Below, piece after piece: positions 1 through 7,458 of a stretch of 32,785 nucleotides of DNA. Within the stretch, counting starts at the first letter, position 1. Each line of letters begins with the position of its first letter. This DNA is from a virus: positions 1 to 32,785 of IMG/VR virus record IMGVR_UViG_3300043403_000262; one strand, 5' to 3'. The notes beneath the pieces are model-generated. The model was not told where the DNA came from. It worked only from the letters and a program-made list of their open reading frames with translations, and did not search any database. The position numbers and the translations under genes were made by a program.

Positions 1-58
1 GTGTGCCGTTTGCGTCAGCAGCCCAGCCATTAGCGGCTATGCTACAGAAATATAAACG
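1..58. repeat. Terminal direct repeat, left copy (circle junction)
   Basis: The first 58 bases recur as the last 58 bases in the same orientation with two substitutions (positions 30 and 52 of the repeat, T here and A in the other copy). This is what the ends of a circular or circularly permuted phage genome look like when the assembly overlaps itself. It also carries the stop codon of the adjacent leftward gene, so it is unlikely to be an insertion-type target duplication. The non-identity means either population variation or assembly error. A true terminal redundancy maintained by replication would normally be identical. Confidence 0.8.
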
Positions 59-378
59 TAACCTTCCGCAAACCATATTCCTGCGGAGTTATGTATTTCT
101 TTCTTCATGTCTGCGAATAATTCGCAGATAGAACAGTTCATCATATAGCCCTTGTAAATTAGTTGTACGCCCTCGCAACCATGCTCGCTGCACCTATCTA
201 CGGAAATTAATATTTCTCGCTCCATCATCTCTCCATTCCATTCTAACACTTCAGGCGTAGGAGTATTTAGGTAGCGGTTGTATATTGAATCCATTGCATC
301 ATCATCGTGATTCTCCTCGCTTAAACCTAATTCCTTGCATTTATTTTCTGCCAAATCGTTTTTTACGATTTTCGCCAT
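37..378 (-). CDS. Small protein with a possible zinc-binding Cys cluster, last gene of the early leftward block
   Basis: This is a 113-aa protein of unknown function. The start chosen is ATG 378 (MAKIVKND), which follows an A-rich leader. An in-frame ATG at 429 would add 17 residues, and the extension to 441 would need TTG. The C-terminal half has two cysteine pairs, CSEHGC and then CSIC about a dozen residues later, spaced as in small zinc ribbons or knuckles, so nucleic-acid or protein binding is possible but not shown. The middle is acidic (EENHDDDAMD). It ends inside the terminal repeat; in the circular genome the next leftward gene is the SPFH protein. In the right-hand repeat copy its penultimate codons change Tyr to Phe. 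Confidence 0.65.
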   Translation of the reverse strand: MAKIVKNDLAENKCKELGLSEENHDDDAMDSIYNRYLNTPTPEVLEWNGEMMEREILISVDRCSEHGCEGVQLIYKGYMMNCSICELFADMKKEIHNSAGIWFAEGYVYISVA

Positions 379-541
379 TTTTTTAAGATAACTTATGACG
401 GTATTTGTACTCGAAACTGATAGTCCCATGATGAAATTCAAAATTAAGAGTGAATAAATAAGCCGCTAACAGTTGCAGCTCCGTAAATTGCAGCATTCAA
501 AACGCAACCAAAACTCGCTGCAAGTTCGTAGTTGCTTGTCA

Positions 542-667
542 TTATTCGCAAGTAAATTCTTCAGGAAATTTGCTTGCTATTTTCTGGAAAAAGTCAAGAA
601 TCGAAGAATATCCAAGACTTTTTGCCACACGCCTGGCAGTCCAAAGGTCTAATTCTGAAAAATCCAT
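542..667 (-). CDS. Short ORF of 41 aa, possible truncated DNA-binding protein
   Basis: An ATG at 667 opens a 41-codon frame (MDFSELDLWTARRVAKSLGY...) ending in TAA at 542. It sits in an otherwise gene-free stretch from 430 to 779 and is in the same direction as its neighbours. The segment WTARRVAKSLGYSS resembles the first helices of small phage regulators of the Bro-N/antirepressor sort (family resemblance only, from memory). The rest of a domain is missing, so it may be a tiny regulator or a remnant. The remaining bases of the gap (430-541 and 668-779) show only A/T-rich sequence and a few GTTGCAG-like words that recall the iterons at 1.6 kb. Confidence 0.4.
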   Translation of the reverse strand: MDFSELDLWTARRVAKSLGYSSILDFFQKIASKFPEEFTCE

Positions 668-779
668 TCCATTAATAGGCACTGTAAAATCGTGTTTTTA
701 GTATTTTTCGTAATTACCTTCAAAAAAAACTACTATTAGAACCTCGTATAACATCATAATATTTTGTGCATAATAAAAA

Positions 780-1031
780 CTATTCCTCAATATCTTCCAA
801 AAACCTTTTCCCTCTGGTCAATAAATCCAATGCAAGCATTATCATTTTTCTTACCACCTTATCCAGCTCACCATCAACATTTTGCCTTATATCCTCTAAT
901 GTGTAAATTTTTCCGTTGCGGTAGCACATATACGGCTTATTTTTGCCATAATCGGGATGCGCTTCTAAGTATTCAATAACCTTGGCTCTTAGCCCATGGT
1001 CATCGTAATTATTTGCTATTATCAAGAGCAT
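780..1031 (-). CDS. Hypothetical protein, 83 aa
   Basis: Not recognised. It is a compact, mostly helical, charged protein (MLLIIANNYDDHGLRAK...) with no signal peptide or obvious domain. Its ATG lies directly after the stop of the upstream gene (2-nt gap), so the two are almost certainly co-translated. It belongs to the block downstream of the putative origin and primase-helicase, where phages keep small early host-takeover or replication accessory genes. No specific role can be assigned. Confidence 0.7.
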   Translation of the reverse strand: MLLIIANNYDDHGLRAKVIEYLEAHPDYGKNKPYMCYRNGKIYTLEDIRQNVDGELDKVVRKMIMLALDLLTRGKRFLEDIEE

Positions 1032-1032
1032 A

Positions 1033-1413
1033 TTAAGTAAATAATAAATTTACGGTTGCAGGTTCTAACTCCTCTGTCATAATCGCGCCTTCCAAATCAG
1101 AAGTATCTGTAACAGCTAATACTAGCTTACCTAGCATCTCTTGAATACCTTTATCGAAAGTTTTCGAATAAGCCCACATATTCCATCCAGTATCATTATA
1201 TTTAGAAAGCTGAACAGCTGAATGAGTTGGTATTTTACTCCCCTCGCTGACATAGATAGAGAATCTCATTTCCCAATTAAATCCTTCCGATATATCTGTG
1301 CTTATATTCTTTGCTGCATAGGGAGAATCATTTATGATTTTCTCGACTGCCTTCTGAAAAAGAGTAATTATCTCTTTTTTCGTTAGTCTGTTTTGTTTTT
1401 TGATTTTTGCCAT
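1033..1413 (-). CDS. Hypothetical protein, 126 aa, first gene after the putative origin
   Basis: Not recognised. The N-terminus is basic (MAKIKKQNRLTKKEI), followed by an amphipathic helix and a mixed alpha/beta body. There are no cysteine clusters or membrane segments. The 16 bases ending in its start codon (AACATTTTTCTTTATG on the coding strand) are identical to those of the gene at 6583-7272, so the two genes share a leader. It reads away from the iteron region and probably has its own promoter there: A/T-rich palindromic sequence lies at about 1430-1500, but no clear TAnnTTTG box was found. Confidence 0.75.
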   Translation of the reverse strand: MAKIKKQNRLTKKEIITLFQKAVEKIINDSPYAAKNISTDISEGFNWEMRFSIYVSEGSKIPTHSAVQLSKYNDTGWNMWAYSKTFDKGIQEMLGKLVLAVTDTSDLEGAIMTEELEPATVNLLFT

Positions 1414-1553
1414 AAAGAAAAATGTTGAGTGAAAATGTTAAAAAAATATTTTTCTCCCAGACTTTTATTTTTTTAGGTACTTTTTCAAAAAAAAACCTAA
1501 AAAGTATGTTTCAGTCGTTGGAGTTAATTGAATATCAATTTATTATGGTAGCC

Positions 1554-1784
1554 TTACGTTGTTGCAATGAGCGTTGCAGCCCTTTTTCCCATTGCAACAG
1601 GGTAGCGTAATTTATTGATTATCAGATATTTTGACTGTTGCAGTGGCGTTGCAATAAAAATTTGAGTGAAACATTCCATTGCAACATTTTATTGCAACAC
1701 TGCAACGCCATTGCAACGCTCATTGCAACAACGTAATTAAATGAATATCAATTAATTAAGCCACTTTTTGGGTTTGTTGCAATA
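1554..1784. repeat. Iteron cluster, candidate replication origin
   Basis: Eleven copies of a 9-bp word of the form GTTGCA(A/G)TG or its complement lie here. On the plus strand they start at 1561, 1573, 1637, 1648 and 1776. Reversed copies start at 1590, 1677, 1690, 1698, 1709 and 1721. Several are spaced 8-13 bp apart. The outermost reversed copies form a 25-bp perfect inverted repeat with 1554-1578. An A/T-rich tract follows (1780-1835) and the primase-helicase gene ends at 1846. Iterons plus an A/T-rich element beside a replication gene is the classical layout of an initiator-dependent origin. The whole 432-bp stretch 1414-1845 holds no credible gene. Confidence 0.6.
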
Positions 1785-1845
1785 AAAAAAATATAAAAAT
1801 AAAGTTATAGAAACTTATATATTTTTTTACAATTTTGGCGTTTTT

Positions 1846-4800
1846 TTAGGATTTTGGGGTAATTTTGGATTTCAGACTAGATAATTGGTTTGCATCAATC
1901 AATTCTAACCCAAATTTCTTCGCCACAATTTCATAATCAATGCACATAGTTCTAAAATTGCCTTGAGGCTCAATTTTTTTCTTTGGAGCTTTTTTCTTGG
2001 CTTCTGCGATTTCATCAGCATCTTTTGCCATTCTTGTCGCAATTGATTTCGCCACAAAATATTCAGCATCTTCCAGCCGCCTGCGCATCTCAAATTCGGA
2101 TAACATTCTATTTATATCCGTACCCATCGCCTTGAAAGAATCTTTGTACAGGCGATAAAGCCTTTCGAATCTAAATTTCAGCGCAATTCCTTCCCATAGC
2201 ATTTCTCCCGTTTCCTCATTTGCAATTTGCTCCGCATCTATCTTAAATACAACCTTTTGGTTTTTATCTTCCCACGCCAATTGGAGTATGCTCCAAAATT
2301 CTTGCAATGGCTCCATATTGCGCTCCAATCCAATTTGCTCAATAATTTTATCCACACACATTTCCTTAATTTCCTGCTCATTCAAAGGGAAAGAAATAAG
2401 TCTGTTGCGTAATAGAATAATAATCGTACCTGCAATAAAAGTTGCGCTCTCATAATACCTATCCTCTACTCCGTCATATTGCTGTTTTACCTGTTCTCGA
2501 AAATACTTTTTCAGTTCCTGATGTACTTTCACATAGTTTTCAGTTACAACTTTTCTATGCTTCAGGATTCCAACAGAAACTTGAGAGAGATTAGATTCTA
2601 ATAGCTTAACAACTTCCTCATAAGCCGCATATTGCTCCTTCGTTCTATCAGAGTTTTGGGTAAGCTCCAAAACAAAAAGGCGCGTGCGAAAGGCATTATA
2701 AATACTTTCTGTTGGAATCTCATTTGAAGTCGTAAAAATCCCACCTCTTACGGTTTTCGTAATATTTCTTTGCGTTTCAACATCAAAGATAGTATGCCCA
2801 TTCCCCTGTGCAAAGCCCTGTAACATTTTGATTTGCTTGTGATAGTTTGCGCCCCTCTTAAAATCGTCTAATACATGAACTGTATTTTGGATTCCTTCCA
2901 AAGCCGCTACTATACCAGGAATAGAAGTATTATCATTCAAAAGGTCGTGCGTTCTACCCTCTCCAAAGAATTGCGTATTAAGTGTAGCGAGTTTCGTTTT
3001 TCCTGAAGATGCCTGTGTACTCCAAAGCCAAAAAATAGGGAAAAAATTGCCATGTACCTTCATCGTAAAATCAAAGAAGCAACAAGCCATTGTATAGCAA
3101 GTAGTAAGCAGGGCTTCATCTCCCCATGCACGTTGGATAATTTGCGCAACAGTAAAAATATCATATTTGGATTGCTTGTATTGGAACTGTTCAAAATCGC
3201 TATACACTGTACCTAATTTTGAATCAGATAATAAGGATAACTTATATCCTGTATTATTTTGGTCCATTATGATAGATTTTTCATTTGGCTGCAATATCTG
3301 ATAATCACGCAAAGAAAAAGCAGCGTTTGAATAGAAATACATCTGCGCATTTTCATTCCAGCCCGCATTATGCACGCTCGCAATCATTGGCAACTCTTGA
3401 TTGAAATATTGGATAAGGTAGCGATGATGGTTTTCGTTGGTATTCGAATAGTTGAAACCGAATGACATCACAAATTTGTAAAAAGCCTGTGAAGTAGCAA
3501 GATCTTCCTCTGGAATGGTAAGGTATAATCTATCCTTTCCTGGATTCCAAAGCTCCACTTCCCAACCAAAACGCCTTTTTCCGTTTTTTCGTGCAAGTGT
3601 AATATCCGTGCGAGCTGTAACTTCCATGCAAAAATTTGCAATATGCGTCCCCATTACATGAATGCCATTTTCATCAACCGTTACATCGGCATATTGCTTT
3701 TCATTGCCTTCCTCTTTCAGTTCTTCCAATGCCTCCTTAATCGCAAGATTAAAGGCTTTTTTCTTGAATATTTGTCCAGCTTCGTCAGTCCACTGATTGC
3801 GGCTGCTAGGACTTGGAATTATGGCAACATAACGCGCAATTTTCGCCATGAAATTAGCCCTATCTTCAGTTTGTGCATCGGCAGGAATTTCGGAGGCATT
3901 CCAACGCCTATTTACCGCCCAAACTAGCCAATTTACAGTATGATAGCCCAAATGCTTTACTACTAATTCCTTGGAATAGTGCGCACACCAATCTGGAATT
4001 TTATTATCAATGAATTGGAAGTTTTTTTCAGCAATAAAATTAATTGCCTTGTTCTCGTACTTGGTATATACTTCTTTGCCAATATCATCAATATCAGATT
4101 TTGCTTTGCAGGCTGCATCTTTGAACCAAAAGAAGGAATCATTGGGGGCTTTATGCTGTATTTTTTCAGGAAAAAGTACTACGCGCACTTGAAAACCATT
4201 TGCCAAAAACACCTCAATTTCCCTGTCTGTTGCGTCTTTTCCCGCCTTATCATTATCTCTGAAAAGTACAACCTTTGTCGTAATTTTCTTAATCTCCGCA
4301 ATGTGATTATCAGATATACTCGCACTTCCCGTAGCTACTGCCGCTAAACCGTACTCATACAAACGCATTACATTAAAATAGCCTTCGCACACATACAGCC
4401 AATCATTATTTTTCAATAACCTACCCGCCGTATAAAGCCCATATAAGTATTTATCTTTGTCGTAATACTCATTATTGCGGCTATTTTTGTACTTAATGCC
4501 GTTTCCATTTTGTTTGCTATGCAATTCACGACCTGCAAAACCGATTGTATTGCCTCCCCTATCCAAGAATGGAATCATAATTCTATCCAAAAAGAAATCT
4601 TTATACTGATTTCCATTGTCAAGGGAGGACAAAAGTGATATTTCTTCGCACAGGGCTAAATCCTTGGTTACAAAATGCGCAGCATTGGGCGCGTAGCCAA
4701 TACCAAAAGTTATGAGCGTATCAATGCTTAATTTTCTGCCAGATAAATAGTTTTTCGCCTCATCAGATTGCTTTAGGCTTTGTTGGAAATAGATATTGGC

Positions 4801-5178
4801 ATACTCCAGCATCTCCTTAGAAGTTTTTCTACGGATTTGCTTCTTTTGCCAAAGCTCCTTATCTACCCCATTTTGAGGCTGGTCGTACTCAATGTGTATT
4901 TTTTCCATATTACACACTTTTTCGATTGCCTCAAAATAAGAACATCTCTCCATTTTCATCACAAAACCAATAGCACTATCTCCACCTTCCATAGAAGAAA
5001 AGCACTTCCACACAGGCTTGCTAGGCGTTACGACAAAGCTAGGAGTTCTCTCATCTTGAAAAGGCGATTTACCTTTCCAAGACGCGCCCGACCTTCTTAG
5101 TTTAGTGTAATGAGAAATTACACTAACCATATCCGCTTCTTTTGCCTTATCTATTGTATTTTGCGAGATGAATGCCAT
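1846..5178 (-). CDS. Toprim primase-helicase fusion protein
   Basis: This 1110-aa replication protein combines a DnaG-type primase with an AAA+/SF3-like helicase. Residues 1-90 follow the DnaG CHC2 zinc-domain fold, but the ligand positions read S38, Q41, C59 and S62 (normally C-H-C-C), so zinc binding is probably lost. The Toprim part follows, with E265 in CEGYFNV and D308/D310 in FRDNDKAG, the metal-binding acids of primases. The C-terminal half has a variant P-loop at 721-728 (TQASSGKT), Walker B VHVLDD at 767-772, a sensor-1 TTSNE ending at 820 and candidate arginine fingers at R831/R833. It should prime and unwind DNA at the adjacent iteron origin. The start is the ATG at 5178, with MAFISQNTIDKAK typical of the family. 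Confidence 0.9.
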   Translation of the reverse strand: MAFISQNTIDKAKEADMVSVISHYTKLRRSGASWKGKSPFQDERTPSFVVTPSKPVWKCFSSMEGGDSAIGFVMKMERCSYFEAIEKVCNMEKIHIEYDQPQNGVDKELWQKKQIRRKTSKEMLEYANIYFQQSLKQSDEAKNYLSGRKLSIDTLITFGIGYAPNAAHFVTKDLALCEEISLLSSLDNGNQYKDFFLDRIMIPFLDRGGNTIGFAGRELHSKQNGNGIKYKNSRNNEYYDKDKYLYGLYTAGRLLKNNDWLYVCEGYFNVMRLYEYGLAAVATGSASISDNHIAEIKKITTKVVLFRDNDKAGKDATDREIEVFLANGFQVRVVLFPEKIQHKAPNDSFFWFKDAACKAKSDIDDIGKEVYTKYENKAINFIAEKNFQFIDNKIPDWCAHYSKELVVKHLGYHTVNWLVWAVNRRWNASEIPADAQTEDRANFMAKIARYVAIIPSPSSRNQWTDEAGQIFKKKAFNLAIKEALEELKEEGNEKQYADVTVDENGIHVMGTHIANFCMEVTARTDITLARKNGKRRFGWEVELWNPGKDRLYLTIPEEDLATSQAFYKFVMSFGFNYSNTNENHHRYLIQYFNQELPMIASVHNAGWNENAQMYFYSNAAFSLRDYQILQPNEKSIIMDQNNTGYKLSLLSDSKLGTVYSDFEQFQYKQSKYDIFTVAQIIQRAWGDEALLTTCYTMACCFFDFTMKVHGNFFPIFWLWSTQASSGKTKLATLNTQFFGEGRTHDLLNDNTSIPGIVAALEGIQNTVHVLDDFKRGANYHKQIKMLQGFAQGNGHTIFDVETQRNITKTVRGGIFTTSNEIPTESIYNAFRTRLFVLELTQNSDRTKEQYAAYEEVVKLLESNLSQVSVGILKHRKVVTENYVKVHQELKKYFREQVKQQYDGVEDRYYESATFIAGTIIILLRNRLISFPLNEQEIKEMCVDKIIEQIGLERNMEPLQEFWSILQLAWEDKNQKVVFKIDAEQIANEETGEMLWEGIALKFRFERLYRLYKDSFKAMGTDINRMLSEFEMRRRLEDAEYFVAKSIATRMAKDADEIAEAKKKAPKKKIEPQGNFRTMCIDYEIVAKKFGLELIDANQLSSLKSKITPKS

Positions 5179-5187
5179 AATACGGTA

Positions 5188-5460
5188 TTATTTCCTTTTG
5201 AAAAACCAATAAAAGTTTGGGGCAAGCCCCAATTCAACACTATCTGTCATTTTTGCGGCACAGCCTGCCTTGACCATCGCAAAGTAAACCTCTATAATTG
5301 GGATATTTACCCCCATAAAAGCCTTAATCTTTGCTTGTATTTCCTCCGTAGTGAACGCAAATTCCGCATCACTGATAGAATCCGTATGCGTATAATCGTT
5401 ACAAATGAGCGCGATTGCTTGCTCTAATAGCTTGTTATCATTAGGCTCTATTGTATCCAT
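5188..5460 (-). CDS. Small protein, possibly winged-helix, upstream of the primase
   Basis: This 90-aa protein ends 9 bp before the primase-helicase start, so it is in the same transcript. Residues around FTTEEIQAKIKAFMGVN to VKAGCAAKM have the helix-turn-helix-strand rhythm of a winged-helix domain, and the C-terminus is basic (FFKRK). That would fit a DNA-binding partner of the helicase, but this is inference from pattern only. Its start overlaps the end of the upstream gene by 20 bp, indicating translational coupling. Confidence 0.7.
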   Translation of the reverse strand: MDTIEPNDNKLLEQAIALICNDYTHTDSISDAEFAFTTEEIQAKIKAFMGVNIPIIEVYFAMVKAGCAAKMTDSVELGLAPNFYWFFKRK

Positions 5461-5650
5461 CTTGCGTACAAAGAATATTAATTTCAGTCATTAGTGTATT
5501 CATTTTGCTATTATATCTCTCAATAGCATCTTTCTGAATCTCCTGCGTATAGTTGGTAGTTTCTTGCTTTGCAGCATTTTTCATGCTGTATGCAATGCCC
5601 TCAAGCTCCGTACATAAAAGGAGAAGGCGAAATTTTTGGTCGTTTGTCAT
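5441..5650 (-). CDS. Hypothetical helical protein, 69 aa
   Basis: Not recognised. It is almost entirely alpha-helical by composition (heptad-like leucines in KFRLLLLCTELEG and MNTLMTEINILC), without membrane segments. It overlaps the genes on both sides (4 bp upstream, 20 bp downstream), so it is part of a tightly coupled early operon. A small oligomerising accessory protein is possible. Confidence 0.65.
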   Translation of the reverse strand: MTNDQKFRLLLLCTELEGIAYSMKNAAKQETTNYTQEIQKDAIERYNSKMNTLMTEINILCTQDGYNRA

Positions 5651-5943
5651 TTTATTGAATTTTTAAGCTCACCAATAATTTTCATTTTAGCTTCAAAAAC
5701 GTCCTCAAAATCAGTTTTGAGTTCCTTTTCTCTCGCTTCAGCTATATCCATTGCCTCTTTTGCGTTATCCGCCAAAAGATATTCACTTACTTCCTGGTTA
5801 AATCTATCCTTTTCAGGACCAGAGTAAATGATACTTGTTTCACTATCGTCTAAATTGATGTTGTGAACCTTAAAAGTACGAAGTGCCATAGAAGCCGTAC
5901 AAAACCAGAATACGAATTGCGAAATTTGAAATTTGCTTTGCAT
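5647..5943 (-). CDS. Hypothetical protein, 98 aa
   Basis: Not recognised. The N-terminus is hydrophobic (ISQFVFWFCTASMAL) and the C-terminal half is a long charged helix (about residues 52-98) with high coiled-coil tendency. The hydrophobic segment is short for a transmembrane helix and lacks a clear cleavage site, so membrane association is uncertain. It is co-transcribed with its neighbours in the early leftward operon and overlaps the next gene by 4 bp. Confidence 0.65.
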   Translation of the reverse strand: MQSKFQISQFVFWFCTASMALRTFKVHNINLDDSETSIIYSGPEKDRFNQEVSEYLLADNAKEAMDIAEAREKELKTDFEDVFEAKMKIIGELKNSIK

Positions 5944-5965
5944 AATTTTGAAAATTTATATGTGA

Positions 5966-6238
5966 TTAATTTGAAACTTCTGAAATAAAGCTCATTTCAA
6001 TAGCTTCATTCAATTTTTGGCGAAAAGAAAAATCTTTGTCAATGTTATTTTGAATTTTATCCTCAATTTCCCACAATTCTTCTGCTGTCATAGATTTCGG
6101 AATAGTGAGAATTGATTTCCGCATTAAGCGTTTTTTGCGGCTAGGCTCAATATCAAGTTTTGCCGCCATTTCAAGGAAAGCCCAACCTATGGACTGTCTA
6201 AGGAACTCTCTCAATGTCAAAGGATTGTTATTATTCAT
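5966..6238 (-). CDS. Hypothetical protein, 90 aa
   Basis: Not recognised. The start chosen is ATG 6238, where ATGAATAA overlaps the stop of the upstream gene. An ATG at 6250 (MTKT) is equally possible, and the ATG at 6319 would intrude far into the upstream gene. The protein is helical, with a basic patch (EPSRKKRLMRKS) followed by an acidic helix (TAEELWEIEDKI). This layout is seen in small DNA-binding or anti-sigma-like phage proteins, but no domain can be named. Confidence 0.65.
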   Translation of the reverse strand: MNNNNPLTLREFLRQSIGWAFLEMAAKLDIEPSRKKRLMRKSILTIPKSMTAEELWEIEDKIQNNIDKDFSFRQKLNEAIEMSFISEVSN

Positions 6239-6581
6239 CGTCTTCGTCATAATGATGTACAAATATGTAATTGTATAATTGCTTGAAATCGTCAGAATGG
6301 CGGCAAAGGAAAGAGGCATTAGGGCGGTCTTCGATTGCTATTTTTAGCCCAGGAACGGGACATAGTATTTTCACCTGTATTTCCGTAGGCTCTTCTAAAT
6401 CCCAATAAGTAACTTCTACGTAAGGATTAAGATGCGATGTGTCTGGACCGTATGCCGAAAAAATAATACTATCCTTCTGATTTCGGTAAATATGAATATT
6501 CGGCGTGATGCTTAAAGATTTTACAATCCACTCAAAAAGATTCTTAGCAGCCTCAATTTTAATTCTTATAGCCTGTGTCAT
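6231..6581 (-). CDS. Hypothetical protein, 116 aa
   Basis: Not recognised. An N-terminal amphipathic helix (IKIEAAKNLFEWIVKSL) leads into a beta-rich middle (EVTYWDLEEPTEIQVKILC) and an acidic tail (HHYDEDDE). It lies 1 bp after the upstream gene and overlaps the downstream one, so it is coupled to both. It is an early gene of unknown role. Confidence 0.7.
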   Translation of the reverse strand: MTQAIRIKIEAAKNLFEWIVKSLSITPNIHIYRNQKDSIIFSAYGPDTSHLNPYVEVTYWDLEEPTEIQVKILCPVPGLKIAIEDRPNASFLCRHSDDFKQLYNYIFVHHYDEDDE

Positions 6582-6582
6582 A

Positions 6583-7272
6583 TCAATTGTGTAAAAAGTG
6601 GAAAGAAAATGTATCAGAATATCTATTTACGCAATCCTCAAGCATATCCATTAGAGAAAGAATATTAGAATGAGAAAAAGATGGTGTTAGCTTTAATATC
6701 TCGCTTTTATTCGGGCGGGCAAGCCATACGCCGATACTGCCTGAATATCCACTGTCGTAATCCCCATAGCTGTAATACCTAATATTAAATCTGATATAAA
6801 AATTAGCTTGAGGAGCTATGCCCTTGGAAGCCTTAAATGCCGCCTCTGTAACACCTGTCGCAACTAAAGTAAGTTGAGGCTGCTCCACTTCCGTATAAGA
6901 AGTATCAAAGTTTGAGGTTTCTTCGACCTCATATTCTTCTTCGCCGCATATATTCTGTAAAATAGTGCGAGCGCGTGAGATTAAGTCGTGTTTTTGGTAA
7001 TCGTAACCCATAATCTTGAAATTGTTATTTGGATAATAATAATTGAGATATTCCGCCGCATTATCAAAATCAGATTCTGCAACATTTTCGGGCGAAACGG
7101 TAGAACCAGCGATTTCCTCCCACTCTTCAAAATCGAAAGAATCATTATCCACTTCTATAATTTGCCCAGCTTCTATTGCCATGGCTGCTTGCGCAATGCC
7201 CAAATCATAAGCACAGTTGCCATACATGAATATGGTGCTGTCATCTGTATATTTTTCGGCAGAATATCCCAT
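6583..7272 (-). CDS. First gene of the leftward early operon, unknown, 229 aa
   Basis: This acidic protein of 229 aa is not recognised. Strongly acidic stretches (VDNDSFDFEEWEEI, CGEEEYEVEETSNF) surround an alpha/beta C-terminal half with many Tyr and Gly residues (RYYSYGDYDSGYSGS). No membrane or signal segment is seen. It lies immediately left of the switch, so it should be the first product made when the leftward promoter is released; small acidic early proteins of this kind are often DNA mimics or anti-host factors, but that is speculation. The start ATG at 7272 is preceded by the same 16-bp leader as the gene at 1033-1413. Confidence 0.75.
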   Translation of the reverse strand: MGYSAEKYTDDSTIFMYGNCAYDLGIAQAAMAIEAGQIIEVDNDSFDFEEWEEIAGSTVSPENVAESDFDNAAEYLNYYYPNNNFKIMGYDYQKHDLISRARTILQNICGEEEYEVEETSNFDTSYTEVEQPQLTLVATGVTEAAFKASKGIAPQANFYIRFNIRYYSYGDYDSGYSGSIGVWLARPNKSEILKLTPSFSHSNILSLMDMLEDCVNRYSDTFSFHFLHN

Positions 7273-7330
7273 AAAGAAAAATGTTAAAGATTTTTTGCAA
7301 TTGATTGTAAATAAATTTACATTTGTCGCT

Positions 7331-7370
7331 CATTTGTCATTTATGACATTCATTTGTCATTTTTGACATT
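7331..7370. promoter_or_regulatory. Two tandem TGTCATnnATGACA operators
   Basis: Two 20-bp units (19/20 identical) lie head to tail. Each contains a palindrome: TGTCATTTATGACA at 7335-7348 and TGTCATTTTTGACA at 7355-7368, centres 20 bp apart (two helical turns, same face). A degenerate third unit starts at 7320 (CATTTGTCG). They lie between the divergent transcripts, next to a weak -10-like TAAATTTA (7312-7319) for the leftward gene. They are the natural operator for the repressor encoded at 7459, by analogy with other temperate phages. Confidence 0.7.
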
Positions 7371-7379
7371 GTAAAATAG

Positions 7380-7425
7380 GTTTAAAAATTTGAACTTTCC
7401 AAATTTTCGGTTCATATATTTGAAC
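7380..7425. promoter_or_regulatory. Second operator pair overlapping the rightward promoter
   Basis: Two 16-bp near-palindromes, GTTTAAAAATTTGAAC (7380-7395) and GTTCATATATTTGAAC (7410-7425), lie 30 bp apart. They coincide with promoter boxes for the repressor gene: TTTG at 7389-7392 and TATATTTG at 7415-7422, a perfect TAnnTTTG, with a 22-bp spacer. Their sequence differs from the TGTCAT operators, so a second regulator, perhaps the XRE-like protein at 8338, may act here. Confidence 0.6.
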
Positions 7426-7458
7426 AAATATTTATATTCTAATAACTTTTTAATATTT

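Noticed and set aside
1-58. attL/attR of an integrated prophage
   Set aside because: The integrase and its repeat cluster lie 9 kb inside the window and no host genes flank the ends; the repeat also carries the end of a phage gene, so circular overlap is simpler.
1554-1784. CRISPR-like array
   Set aside because: The repeated word is only 9 bp, occurs in both orientations with irregular 8-60 bp spacing, and no cas gene is present; an iteron origin fits better.
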